64,000 nt of DNA from Isoetes taiwanensis (GCA_021234155.1 JAJEKV010000035.1:250001-314000), one strand, 5' to 3'. Shown: positions 43,386 to 54,919, counted from the stretch's first letter. Notes: generated from the sequence alone by a model not told the origin. Program-made: numbers and translations.

Positions 43386-44822
43386 CTACCGATTAACTTC
43401 ATGAAGATGATCAATATTAAAACCAAACAAGTTTCCAACTCTTTTGCCAATGAACTTTAATTCATCATTCAGAAATACTTTACATTGGATTTGTTCAAAT
43501 AAAACTTTGTATCCCATATCCACTAACTGACACACAGATATGAGATTTCTTACAAGACTAGGTACACACAAAACCTCTTTCAGCATAACAGGTTTTCCAT
43601 TCAAATCAAACAACTCCAAAACTCCAGAGTCTTCTATTTTTTTCAGGCCTCCATCACCAAGCTGAACATGGCCTTCTTTCTTTTCCACATTTTTTAACAT
43701 GTGCATATCACACATTACACTTTTCTCTGCTCCTGAATCTATAACCACAAACTTGTTATTATTTCTTCTTGGACTTATAGAAACATTACAAGTTAAGCTT
43801 TTTCGTACCTCCAAGGTGTCATCTTCTATCTCTCCTTCACTACTTTCATGCTTCTCCATTATATTGATACTTGCAGCACCCCTGAAACTTGTCCTGCCTC
43901 TTCCCCCTCTGTAACCTCGAGATCTACCACGACCTCTTCCTCTTTTAGGACTTGAGCAATTGAAAGAGAAATGGCCCTTGCCCTCACAATTAAAACACCT
44001 CAATTCTTTTTCAACATTATTTGGACATTCATTCTTCAAATGACCATACTGATTACATAAATAGCAAGGCCCTACTTTGTCTTGTGAAAATTTTTTAAAA
44101 CCAACCTTCTTAGCCTTACCAGTATACAATACCTCTGCAGATTGTTCTGACTCCTCTTGTGCAACATTAGATTGCTCAAATTCAAGTCGCATATCATTCG
44201 ACAAAGATGTTCCTTAGAAGTAGCTACATTTACGAGCAAAGTTGCTAAATGACTATTATGAGAAACCGGACCTTGCTAAAGCCAAAATCGATCATCGCTC
44301 ACTCGGGAATATTTCCGGCACCTTCAAGATCTGCAATAATAGAGTCAAACCTTTCTAAAAATTAGTTAGGTTATCTTTTTTTTACGACAAGCTTCATCTT
44401 CCTTAACTCCTTTTCCAACATATCTATCTCAGAGGAACTCTTTTTGTTCATAATGTTCAATCGGATAGTCCCACATATCTTTAGGCTTCATACCTCGAGT
44501 TTTAACTTTAAGGCGCTTCCTACCTTGCACATAATTATGGCTTGAGCTTCCATAATTTTAGGCGCGTCTCCTTCGAGCTAGCGTAAGTTCCCCACCGCGA
44601 GAGACACCTTTTTGACCTTCGTTGTGCACTAGAGCTAGCAGCCGAGCTTGAATCCCCTGAACTAGTTGCTCCTGCACTTGCAACTGCACTACCATCAATC
44701 AGATACCATAACTTTTCAAACTCGAGCACGCTCCTAATGCTTTCCTTCCAGATTTGAAACCCTCCATCCCCTTTAAAAACTTCAATTGTATTCAGCAAAT
44801 TTGCACCAAATCTAGTTGTCAT
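43386..44822 (-). pseudogene. copia gag and protease (frameshifted)
   Basis: The gag start lies 17 bases after the primer binding site (44822) and reads MTTRFGANLLNTIEVFKGD and FQIWKESIRSVLE, the usual copia gag N-terminus. After a broken stretch, the 272-codon piece 44204-43386 has two CCHC zinc knuckles (CYLCNQYGHLKNEC and CFNCEGKGHFSFNC), an RGRGRSRG basic stretch, and the aspartic protease motif VVIDSGAEKSVM. It then has LVRNLISVCQLVDMGY, the gag-pre-integrase lead-in. The enzyme motifs are intact but the reading frame is not continuous. Confidence 0.9.
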
Positions 44823-44839
44823 GATTACTAGATCTTATA

Positions 44840-44851
44840 GCTCTGATACCA
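44840..44851 (-). promoter_or_regulatory. Primer binding site (initiator tRNA-Met)
   Basis: The minus strand reads TGGTATCAGAGC, one base inside the 5' LTR. This 12-mer is the usual plant LTR-retrotransposon site for initiator methionyl tRNA. Confidence 0.93.
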
Positions 44852-44852
44852 A

Positions 44853-45390
44853 TGTTAGAATCAGAGCTTGGGGTTTGAACCCAAGTATGCCAAGACTCTG
44901 TCTCCTTCAAACCCACCTGCTCCTAAAGCTGCATACACACACCTGTATCTGCACTCAGCTCATACATTTCCATATCCATCATTCTTTTATTTATATTCTT
45001 ATTAAGGATATATCCACTTGTCAAATCGTGCATGCCCTTCATATAGAAAGTTTTTCAACTTGCCTAAATAATAGGATGCCCTGCTGTGTCGTTGACTTTG
45101 ACCGTTGACCAGTCAACCCAAAACCCTAAGTGGCGGGCAGGGGGTGTCTGTGTGTTTCTAGCGAGCCCAGCAACATCCGGGTAGGGTGTGCCCGCCACCT
45201 TTGACTTTGACTTTGACTTTGACTTTGACTTTGACTTTGACTTTGACCTACTGCCACTGCTTCTCATAGGTCTCCCCCATTCAACTGCATAGCTTTGAAT
45301 AACATGACACCATTTAACAACTCTAATCTACTGCCACTGCTTCTCATAGATTAGAATATCACATGACACATAATTTTGTCATTTCCAACA
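44853..45390 (-). repeat. copia 5' LTR with expanded TTGAC array
   Basis: The 538-bp LTR opens TGTTGGAAATG and closes CTGATTCTAACA on the minus strand. On the + strand at 45201-45248 it holds eight perfect 6-bp units, seven TTGACT and one TTGACC. Near 45073 it has GTTGACTTTGACC and GTTGACCAGTCAAC. Relative to the 3' LTR it lacks a 15-bp segment after CTGCTGT and has an extra ATTCAACTGCATA. Plant WRKY factors bind TTGAC(C/T). Confidence 0.9.
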
Positions 45391-45715
45391 ATGGATCCCT
45401 TTTTCTCTTTGTTGTTTACCGCTTCCTGCCCACGACGACCAGAAATGCTCGAATTGAGAAGGCTGCTGGACGGCTTTTCTTATCACAGAGGTGGAGAGGA
45501 GGGGCTCGCCAAAATTGGGACTCTGACACACCCCCTTTAAAACCGTCTAAACAAAACATACCTCCGGATTATGCATAGCAGCCACAATGCCAAGCCCAGG
45601 TATAAAACCGTCGGAAGGAGGGAGGAGCCCGAGGAGCCAAACTCCGGCAGAGAATTTCTTGGTTTTCTAATTTCCCTGGTCGTAAGATTCAAAATTAGAG
45701 AATCGAACGGCTCAA
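45391..45715. repeat. 325-bp flank duplication, right copy
   Basis: The block starts at the exact outer base of the 5' LTR and ends at CGGCTCAA, the same base at which the left copy meets the 3' LTR. It differs from the left copy at about two positions. Unique sequence (AATGATTTTAG) follows. Confidence 0.95.
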
Positions 45716-45877
45716 AATGATTTTAGACGACGTGATAGGACATGTGGCATAGCTAGAATTGTAGGAAAGTGGGCAGCTCGGGTTAGGAAACCCTGCTAAA
45801 ATTATAGATTCAACAGATGCTAATTGCATTGGTTAAGCATTCTTACTGGGATATCAAATTATTTTGGTAGAGGTTTG

Positions 45878-45907
45878 AGGGCAAAAGTATGCTGGTGGGT
45901 ATCAAAT
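45878..45907 (+). repeat. 30-bp inverted repeat, left copy
   Basis: The sequence starts GAGGGCAAAAGTATG and ends GGTGGGTATCAAA. It is present as the reverse complement at 58464-58493 with one difference (C/A) in 30. It lies about 190 bases outside the first exon of the left gene. The role as a transposon end is inferred. Confidence 0.7.
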
Positions 45908-46097
45908 AAATCGAGGTTCAAAGACCCAAAGACCAAAGACCCTTCATACTTTTTTTTCCACCCTTCACCAATTATAGTCTAACCTATTTGATGCCCATCA
46001 CTTCATATAGACCATACCCATTCTAATCATAACCTGCTTACCGCCCACCGTAAGTAATGAATGTGACCCGAAGGGAAAGGAAGTTTTGAATTTGTAA

Positions 46098-46986
46098 ATT
46101 GCAACCGTCATCGTTTCCCCAACTTTTGCTACTCCGGCCAACAAGCCGGCGGAGAAAAAGCTCGAGAATTTCCACATTCACTCTAGTGTTCCAAAACTCA
46201 AACGCACTATCGTGAAGAAGTATGTTAATCCACCAGCTTAGCCAGTAAATCCAACGGATGCTATGCGCAGGGTAAGCGAAATGCACTACCAATTTTGATA
46301 TGGGCTTAGGGTGCCCTGTTAATTTGTTTTTCTTACTTTATTTCTTCCAGCCCAGAAGGAACATGCCCTTGAGACTTGACCTGGCTGATTGCCGAATAGA
46401 GGAGGACTTTTATGCTTATACGGGTCTACCAAATGATGGTGTACATCCCTCTCAATTTCGAACAGATGTCATTTCTGCTGCAGAGTATAATAAGGTTTGG
46501 GATACCAATGGTATCATTCCCAACAAAACATCAATTGACAAGGTAAGGCCAGAGCATGAAGAAGCTTTAATTGAACTGCTGAGCAAGATATATCCAGAAG
46601 GATTGAAGAATAGAGAAGTAAGGAAAACGGTTTTCTATCTATTTGTATTCAACAACTGCCAGAGGGCCAAGCAGGATCCAGAAAATTTCAAGGTTAACTG
46701 GGCAGCAGTGGCAGCAAAAAGTAGTGCCTATTCAAGCAAGGTTAAGAGTGAACCCAGCACCAGCGGCCCTGTGAGCATAGCAGAGCCCAGCAAATCACAA
46801 CAGACAACAGCACCTGAAAGCATAGCAGAAAGGCCAGCCTCAGCAAGCACTGGTGTAAAATTAGAAGGGAGGTTGTCATTCAGGAGTACTTCATTGTGCC
46901 CAGCAGCGCTCTCAGCTTATGGGAAAAACATTGCCCGCCTGAAAAGCATGGTCCAAGGTGTGCAGGATGCCTTAAAGATGAAATAG
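46098..46986 (+). pseudogene. Unrecognised two-exon gene, probably transposon-borne, one stop
   Basis: Exon 1 (46098-46271) reads PTFATPANKPAEKKLENFHI and SSVPKLKRTIVKKYVNPPA. It then has a TAG, and continues PVNPTDAMRR to a GTAAGC donor. The intron (46272-46350, 79 bp) ends TTTCTTCCAG. Exon 2 (46351-46986) joins in frame as PRRNMPLRLDLADCRIEEDF, YAYTGLPNDGVHPSQFRTDV and EGLKNREVRKTVFYLFVFNN. A Ser/Ala/Pro-rich linker (SEPSTSGPVSIAEPSKSQQ) and a helical end NIARLKSMVQGVQDALKMK follow. Apart from the single stop the splice sites and frame agree. No start codon is visible upstream of exon 1, so a 5' exon may exist. I do not recognise the family. Confidence 0.45.
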
Positions 46987-47046
46987 AGTGATCTAATGTC
47001 TAAGAAGGAACTAGTTGCACAATCTCAGACAAAGGGCACCTTCTTC

Positions 47047-47472
47047 TCGGTTGCAGAGCTATAAAGGACAATATTGCACGTCTTCAAGCCCTGTCAGATC
47101 CTAATGCAGGTGCCTCTGCTGAGATTCATTCTTTGGAGAGGGAGAAAGATATGGCAGAGTATATGCTGAAGTCCCTCATTGAAATTAGGGGGTGGGCCAA
47201 TAGATAAAACCATGGTACAACAGGTGGCTGCACTAACTGCTGAGATTGCCAATAACGAGTCCGGACTCCTTGCAAAAGCCCAGCAGCACTTACTGAATGT
47301 CACCAGGCTGAGGGAAAAGACCGAGAGAAACATCGGCTGGTCAGCATCACTCCAATACCATTCAGATTGCCAATTGGAGATGAGGAGAGATGCTCCACCT
47401 GTGGTCAAAGACTCGCCTTTTTTCGATGCACACTCTTTTAGTTATGCATTTTATTGCATTTATGGTTTATAA
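47047..47472 (+). pseudogene. Coiled-coil continuation of the left gene (frameshifted)
   Basis: One frame reads KDNIARLQALSDPNAGASAE and SLEREKDMAEYMLKSLIEIR. The next open part (47179-47472) reads VAALTAEIANNESGLLAKAQ and LLNVTRLREKTERN. Both have heptad-like leucine spacing. The repeat of NIARL from the end of the preceding exon suggests one coiled-coil protein broken by a stop and a frameshift. Confidence 0.35.
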
Positions 47473-47479
47473 AGCCATG

Positions 47480-50400
47480 ATGGCAACAATAGAGCAACAT
47501 CTCAAACAGACGATTTGAACCCAAATGATGTTAACTCGAATGTGCATACTTACGTCAAAAAGCTTTGTTTGTCATTCTCTTTTTAGCGATAGGACTGACC
47601 CTTTCCAAAACTAGAATAATATTTTAGGAATCAATGGTGAAATTCTTGTTGAAAACATGAATCGAATATCAAGTATTGTATTGTTTTGAAGTATGAAGTA
47701 TCGAGTATCAAGTATTGTATTGTGAAAAACATGACTCTGAAGTGCACGAATGATTTGGCCAAGCAGCAGAGATTTCAACAGGTCCATGAACAAACTTATA
47801 GTGATACTAGAAAAAGTGCCCAGCGTTGCTGGGCTTTTCGTCAAGTGTAAGTTAAAAATTAATTGAAGGTAGTAGATTTAAGTTGAGAACATCTAAAGAG
47901 CAAAAAATATATAAGTACGATGTTTAGTGTCTCGGAAATGCGTCATTTGTAACATTCAAACTCAACCTTTTTCCTTCTTCCACTTTTTAGAGCTAATAAA
48001 TTTAGCGACTATGCGTGACAAAGTATATATAAAATGTGTATTTGAGATTCTAGGATTGTATTCCTTGTTGTATTGCAATGAATGCTTAATTTTAATGCAA
48101 GGTCTTGTGAAAGCAAGTTCGACGATGTTGGGCAAAGAATAGAAGAGAAATTTTCTATTTATTAACCCCTTTACCATTCTCAAATATCAAAATAGTTGTA
48201 TAACACGCCAAAAAGCAAATATTTTGTAATACATCCTACATTTAAAAGAAGTTAACATAATTAATTGAAGTGCTTAAACAGAAGAAATATATTACTTCAT
48301 GAGCGCAAGTAATCCTTCACAATAATTATATTCAACTGGAATGTTCTAAATATGTTTGCAACACAAAAACAAGGCAAATTTTTGGTGTACTCCTTCACGA
48401 TAATAGTAATATGTTGAGTCAAACTAAAATATATTGCAGCACAAAACTTGGCATTTGTTTGGCATGAAGAAATCTCAATTTAAGGACAATACAATATTTA
48501 ATCACATCAATGATGGTATTAGCTAAATCTGCATAACGCAAAAGATTATTTTCATTCACTATGCTCACCTTGCCTTCACAATGGCCCGAATACATAATTT
48601 CCATATTAAGAGCAACTTGAGGAACTTTTTTAACTGGTCAAATCCAATAATGCTCAGAAATATGCTTTCCGCATGCCATCTCGGTTTTGATATGAATATT
48701 CATCATATTGGTTTCCATGTGAGTCAGATGTTAAGTATTCTTTAGCGATAGAAGATGCATCATATTTTATCACTGCATAGCTTTATGACTTGATCTATAA
48801 GGATATACATAGAATCATAAGGTTTGAAGGAGAACCCAAGTTGTAATTTTTCAAAACAATATTCTAGAGAAGGTATACATCCTAGAATATACATAGAGAG
48901 GGTATACATCCTAGAATGTGTCAAATTGTTACTTTTAGAACCAAATACATAAGCAGAGATGCAGATTTTGGTTCAGAGCAAAGCAAATGCAACCTGACAT
49001 AGACAAGAACTGCAAGAAATACAGAGGCTTGAAGAGCAGCTTCTGAAACATGAAGTTGACGGCTTCATGATTAGTAGAGCTTGTCTGGGAGACTGGTTAT
49101 GCTTTCACCAAGCACATAATCGTTAACATTAAATTCAGAACACATAATAAAACATGTCTTTTGAAATAATAAAAGAAATGGTCTTACAACGTTTTTATCT
49201 TTGCTATCTAACATAGCTAATGACCTTGCTTCTACTCGTCTCCCAGCATTCCAGACTCCATTGCAGCTCTTATCTCTTCTCTTGCAACTCTTATCTCTTC
49301 TCTGCCAGATTCCATTGGAAGCTGCATAACAAGGCTGGAGGTGGAAAAGTTGCAACCCAGAATATATTTGATGGATCATGAACTCATAAGAGTATTTTCT
49401 TTTCCAATCCGGTTACTTGTCATTTCAAGCAATTTGAAAGCCTTGTAGAAGCCATAAAGAATAAGAGATAATGTTAAGAATTTAATGAGTGCTGAAACAA
49501 TAAGTAATATATGGAGTCAAATCAGGACAAGAATTTAAAAGAAAAGCAATCATAGAAACAACATAAAATGCTTCTAAACAACATAAAATGCTTCTAGTAC
49601 AATATAAGTGGCCAAAATGCATTGTGTGATAAGTTCACAAACTTAATCAAAAGCAAGCTACAAGGCTGGTGAAATGAAGCAAATCTGAACCCCGCCTCTA
49701 ATTCGAGCAAGAAAATAAGTGCTACTATTTTGAGGCCACTGATCGTTAGTGGAACCTAATTTATACAAGACAAAAAAAGAGATTTCATGTATTACAAACA
49801 ACCAAATATGGCTTTTATCCACCACAGCATGTGTAGTTAGCTAACTTATGTCCAAGTCAGTAGCTTGTCCACATCAGCATATGTGTACATGCAGCTAGCT
49901 TGTTCCCAAGTCAGCCTTGTCCACATTAGTTTGGTTACAATAGATGAGGCTGTTCTGTTGTTTCTTCTTGATGTTTATGGTCCTTTGTTTAGATTGTAAA
50001 GGGTAACTTATTTTGTAGGCATCGACTGGAGTAATCCTTGCAGAAACATGTGTAGTAAGCAATACTTTCCTTAAGGTGAGAACTTAATGTTCATTGTCTG
50101 GTTTAGGTTCTTTTTTTTCCATCCTGTTTTAGCTGAGCATTACTTACCAATAACCAAGCCAATTGTCTGAACCTTAAGAAGCTGCATAGTGATTGGACAA
50201 TAATGTGATAATAATAGCTGTACCCATCAAAATAAAGTGATGAAAGACATAAAGTGCATCTAAGCATCTTTTAGCAACTCGTGTTGGGTTGAAAATGCAG
50301 AATTTGCATATTAGTTCCATAACGAATCCTACCAAGAACTCTTCAAACGAAAAATGTGGAATTCATTATGAAATGAAATATGATCAACAGAAAATTGAAT

Positions 50401-50630
50401 GAAGGCCAAGAAATAAGCTCTGTTATGGATGTCTGCTAGGTAAGCATGTAAGATTACCGTTTCGTAAATATGGTAAACAGAAATTGATGCAGTAATCCAA
50501 GCATTATATACCATCAGCATATGGTATCTTAAATGATGATGGGTCAGATTATCACCACGTGAGTGTGCATTAAAGAACCATATATTCCTGTGAGCAATGA
50601 TATTAGACACACTCCAAGTTTGCTCTATGT
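47480..50630. other. No recognisable gene
   Basis: AT-rich sequence with small local duplications: AAGTATTGTATTG at about 47675 and 47716, GGTATACATCCTAGAAT at about 48865 and 48900, and CTCTTATCTCTTCTCT at about 49267 and 49289. A CCACATCAGCATATGTG-type phrase at about 49870 lies in another imperfect duplication. No supported coding region. Confidence 0.5.
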
Positions 50631-50960
50631 TCAAACACAAAGCCTTTTTCCATTAATTATCTTATGAACATGGCAACGCTTTTTTTCGATATTAAATTTC
50701 ACATGCCATCTTTTATAACCTAAGTTTAAGTCATGCATCTCGGTGAAGTTCTGAGAAAAGTTTGAAGTAGAGCCAAGGAGTTTACATGGACCATGTAAAA
50801 GAGATGAGTTGTCGATAGATTTGAGAAAATTAAAGACATTGAAAGTGCAAACGAAAAACATTATGTCGAGGAGCGGTCTGCGAGATCATGATAAGGAGAT
50901 TGTCGAGATTCGTGGAGACCATGCGAGAAAAAGGACAAGAAGAGACAAAGGGCACCAAGT

Positions 50961-51416
50961 TTGGTGCCGCGACATGTGGCGAAAGATACAATAGAAAATA
51001 TTGTGAGTGGAAAGGTTGGAAAAGGGAGGCGATCCGGTAAAATCAAAGGGAACAAAATCATCAATGAAGATAATCAAATCACTTATCATAAATCAAAAGG
51101 AAAGGCAAAGGATGAAGGGGATGCCGAAAGCATTTATCCGAAGTGCAAATGGCTCAACAACTTTTGGAGTGGTTTCCTAAAATGGAAAATCTTTGGAATA
51201 GGTAATTTATTATTTTCCGTAGAGGCTTGTTTTCTAAAGTCCGGATTTTTCTTGCACATGTTTTGTTTGTTAAATATGGAGATTGCGGGGGCATTATCAA
51301 ATGCAATTCTTGTACATGTGAGACCATTTGTGGTTTTGTTTTGGTCACAAAGGAAGCTTGCAAGTCTTAAGAAGAAAGCTGATGTGATACATCAACATCT
51401 AGATGTTTTGGGCTAA
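50961..51416 (+). other. 151-codon ORF, unrecognised
   Basis: The frame has a Lys/Gly-rich N-terminal half (KVGKGRRSGKIKGNKII) and a hydrophobic C-terminal half (FFLHMFCLLNMEIAGALSNA). No family is recognised. It lies in the interior of the segment bounded by the 30-bp inverted repeat. Confidence 0.2.
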
Positions 51417-51536
51417 CTTGTTGTTGAAACGTGGATAGAACAACATGAGGCAAACCAGATACTTATGCATGGCGGGATCTTAGAACATGGATGAATGTAT
51501 TGCTAAGGCAAATGTGCCTAAACGAAGCGGGGTCTT

Positions 51537-51706
51537 TGTAAAGGTGGTCCATGATATGAAATATTGGAATGCAAAAGTGGGCGTGCATATCTTTGGATGT
51601 AGAAACGAGTTACAAGCATGAACATATGAGCAACTTGATGCTAGAGCCCAGATGTCATCCTCCATAGCAAAATTGTTTTCTCTAGTCAATCTTCTGAAAA
51701 AGCTCA
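51537..51706 (+). repeat. ~170-bp direct duplication, copy 1
   Basis: The segment begins GTAAAGGTGGTCCATGATAT and ends CTTCTGAAAAAGCTCA. It recurs at 52528-52699 with about 10-15 % differences and small indels. Confidence 0.85.
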
Positions 51707-51715
51707 CTCCACCAT

Positions 51716-52520
51716 CTATATATAATATCTGGTATAAAAGACTATATTCTTTAATCGTCTTGAATATCCACACTCGAAATTTGCACATGGATAATTTGCA
51801 CTCATCGGACTTGCAATGGGATTTGAAAACCCGACCGAGAGTGTGAAGTCCAATCTGGAGATATTGAAGGATCTTTGGAATGCTTGTATATGAGAAGAGG
51901 GGCTGCTGATAATTTGTTTGTGTGCATCATAGCTTGCTGCTCTAAGGAAAAAAGGCGGCTGCATATGGAGCCCGTAATCTTGCTCTCATGTGTTCATTGG
52001 ACCCGATTTGCTTCTTTGAGGAAAGTCACCTTAATAGAAATTTCCTCCGGAGACCTCTGCCCGAGGCTGCGGAGGTGACGGTGGGAGCGTAAGAGGGATG
52101 TCCTTGCTCAACCTTGAAGTGTAGGATATTGCCAACCTTATACGCATCACAGGACTTTCATTATATAAATTCTCATGTGTTGCATAAGAAGTAGGACCTA
52201 ACTGCCTAGGAGCCTGGCTCTGAACTGCAAATGACTGAGGATAGTGTGGTTTTGACCTTGCATGTCCAGTACTTTGATGTTGGACTGGGTTTAGCCTTGT
52301 ATAAGGACTAATTTCACCCCTCTGATTTGGCATGCAAGGTTGATTCAGTGTTCGTGATTCCTCCCAATAAGGATGGTGATTTCCTCGAGGCATTGTATGT
52401 ACCCCAAATTTTTGTTCTGAATTATAGGCATTTTGTCCTGGAGGAGGTCAGGAGATCATGAGAATACTGTGTGCTTGATGTAGGAAATTTTACCACCTGA
52501 GACCAATCTGAAGCATACAT
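51716..52520 (-). pseudogene. Decayed Pro/Ser/Gln-rich gene fragment
   Basis: The minus-strand frame 52393-52031 reads NHHPYWEESRTLNQPCMPNQ, QSFAVQSQAPRQLGPTSYA, and DIPLTLPPSPPQPRAEVSGG. Another open piece (51964-51716) reads MQPPFFLRAASYDAHKQIIS. The low-complexity Pro/Gln/Tyr composition resembles a disordered C-terminal region of a plant RNA-binding or regulatory protein, but no domain is recognised. It lies between the two copies of the 170-bp duplication, which share the same minus-strand coding character (NISYHGPPLQQQMYASDWS at the right copy). Confidence 0.35.
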
Positions 52521-52527
52521 CTGCTGC

Positions 52528-52699
52528 TGTAAAGGTGGTCCATGATATGAAATATTAGAATGCAAAAGTGGAGGTGCATATGCTGGATCTAGAACAGAGA
52601 AAGAAACATGAACACATGAGCAGCTTGATGCTAGAGCCTGGAGATGTCATCCTCCATAGCAAGATTGTTTTTTTCCAGCCAATCTTCTGAAAAAGCTCA
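52528..52699 (+). repeat. ~170-bp direct duplication, copy 2
   Basis: This is the partner of 51537-51706, about 990 bp apart in direct orientation. Copy 2 has an extra few bases around AACAGAGAAAG and keeps the better coding frame on the minus strand. Confidence 0.85.
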
Positions 52700-53127
52700 A
52701 TTTATGGTCACGGACCCAAAGTTCAATATCTGGTGCATGCAAATCACTAAATACTACTTTAAAGCATTTTTAGAAGCAAAGGGTAAAAATATGTTTACCT
52801 TAGGTATGCATTCTTTCCGCCGGTGGCAGCAGGACATTGCTTTAATAAATTGTATGGACCAGGACTTCAAATATTAAAGGTCGGATAATATATGCATGGT
52901 CAAGATGATGTGGAAGCCTGGCATACATTAGAAACATGTGTCCATGTTATAAATCTACACATACATAGTTACAAAGTTGACATCTTATACAAATTAACAC
53001 TATCTTTAGAAAAGATGTTAACACTATCTTCTAGGAGTATAAGCTTTAGCATAATCATATCTAGACTTATGGTATAAGCTAATCCATTTGCTGCTGGAAA
53101 GAGCTGATGTGTTGGTTATGGTCTTAC

Positions 53128-53598
53128 ACATATCACATTTGTGAAAGACATCCAAACTTCCACACTTACTATAATATCAATAAGGGTGCTTCCTACCACG
53201 ACGTCCAATTGAAGCCCACTTCCAATAATTTGCTCATGGATACACCTCATCTGCTCTAATCCCCAATCGCCACAAGCTTTCAAGGCACTTGAAAATGGAT
53301 TTCTTTGTTTGGCTTGATCCCCCCGATTACGCATATGGCGTAAAAGCTTCTAAAGCAAGATCGTGTTTGCCATGATGCACATATCCAGCCATCATCACCG
53401 CACAGAGATAACATCTCGATTATGTGAAGTATCAAAGACTGCACATGCCTCTGACAAGCTACCACATTTGGCATACATATCTATCAGTGTATTCCCTACA
53501 ATAATATCGGATTGCATGCCACTATTGATGATGTGCCTATGTACATACCTTCCAAAGATGAAATTTGTTTTGCGGTGCATGCTAGCAAGGTAAACCAA
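53128..53598 (-). pseudogene. PPR protein fragment (PLS type)
   Basis: The frame 53598-53395 reads GRYVHRHIINSGMQSDIIVG, NTLIDMYAKCGSLSEACAVF. This is the signature of L/S-type pentatricopeptide repeats of organelle RNA-editing factors. Another frame at 53334-53116 reads NPFSSALKACGDWGLEQMRC and IHEQIIGSGLQLDVVVGSTL, a second P-L-S set. The two are separated by a frame change, and only about 2-3 repeats remain of the 10-25 typical of the family. Such retro-copied or decayed PPR scraps are common in plants with large PPR families. Confidence 0.8.
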
Positions 53599-53599
53599 T

Positions 53600-54900
53600 G
53601 AGGAACCTATACATTGAATTGAATGGTTCTAATGTGACAGACCGCAACATGATGCCCTTTGTACATAAAATTGGAACATGTACAGCTCAAGTGTGTAAGG
53701 GAACCTTGTCTAAAATTGGAAACATAGAGCAAAGGGAGAAATTGTTCACTCAATGTAAACCGGGTTCGATGGGCAAAATGATAGCATTTGAATTGAATTG
53801 TTTGTCTTAAAAAATGCACCACGGATCAGAAATTGCAGGAGCTACGGATTTATCCCAAGGCCTCAATCAGTTGTTAAGTTTTGTTTTATCATGGATCGAA
53901 AAATCGCTGAAATTAACCCGTTTCGAAACTTGGTTGCCTCAAGAAATTCAATCGGCCTTACCAAGCCGCCTTCTACTAAGAAAAGCTCGGGGCATTTCTC
54001 CTATGCATTTACTCCCTAAGGTATAAAACAAAGACTACACATTGTTTGAAGCTTGCGGGGCCTTCTATTTGCAACTTACGGGCATGCGACCATCGAAATT
54101 TGAGTGACATGCTCCAAACAAGAAAACTCCCAAGGGGCATTGCCGACCTAAATACCGCCACGACCTATATGAATATTAATAACATCTTTCATGTCTCATG
54201 GCTTTAATCAAATCTGCAGAGACATATGCATAGAAAAGGGTAAGCGAGAATTTCTCCGCTTGAATATTGCCACCGCACCAAACCGCCTCTAAAAAGCAAC
54301 CATTACACGGTGATAAATTATGCACAAAGCGAATGAATTTTAAGCAAACCTTTGCTTGATCCTCCCAAGAATAGTCGAAATAGAGTAGATCTGGGACGGA
54401 ATCCATTTTCGCGTTTAATCCTCTTGAGGTGCAAAAATGGGACGATTTAGATGGAAAACCCATCACCGAACTTCGGATTTCGCTGTCCGATTAGGGATCA
54501 AAGGATTAATGGCTCTATCTAACTCTCCCAATTTCGCATGCATAACCGACTCCGTCGCATCAAACAAAACCACAAAAATCAACGGATGAAAATGGTTAAA
54601 AAATTCAATGGCCAGAATTTCAAGAACCACAAACAATTAAAGGTCGACCTACCACCTATCATAATAGGTTTGCAATGCACCTGCAGAAGCGTAAATCGCA
54701 GAAGCGTAAAATGAGTCAGATTTGATATGAAAATGGAGGCGACAAATAGGAGAAGCAAGCCGCAAAGAGCTCATGCTACAAAGTAAAAATAAAGTAAAAA
54801 TGATCCGGCATCGCATTTGGCTGGGCTCAAAATAATAACTACCTATCTGACGGTCCAAAATGAAAGCTGTGGGAAAAGAAATTGACGGTCGAGATGCTCT
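53600..54900. other. No recognisable gene
   Basis: ORFs exist on both strands (for example 53814-54026 + and 54176-54466 -), but none shows a motif or splice context that I can defend. Confidence 0.45.
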
Positions 54901-54919
54901 GCACAAACTACATTTTGCT

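Larger units (their letters stand above)
40029..45390 (-). mobile_element. Ty1/copia LTR retrotransposon, 5.36 kb, defective
   Basis: The element reads on the minus strand: 5' LTR 45390-44853, primer binding site TGGTATCAGAGC (44851-44840, matching the 3' end of initiator tRNA-Met), gag, protease, integrase, RT, RNase H, polypurine tract GAAGGGGGAA (40550-40540), 3' LTR 40539-40029. This gene order (integrase before RT) is diagnostic of copia. The LTRs are nearly identical except for indels, so insertion is fairly recent. The coding region nevertheless has several frameshifts. The 3' LTR lacks the expected TAACA terminus. Confidence 0.95.

Noticed and set aside
47600-47660. Resemblance to an 18S rRNA phrase (GGTGAAATTCTTG)
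   Set aside because: Only about 13 bases agree and the surroundings do not match, so it is a chance similarity.
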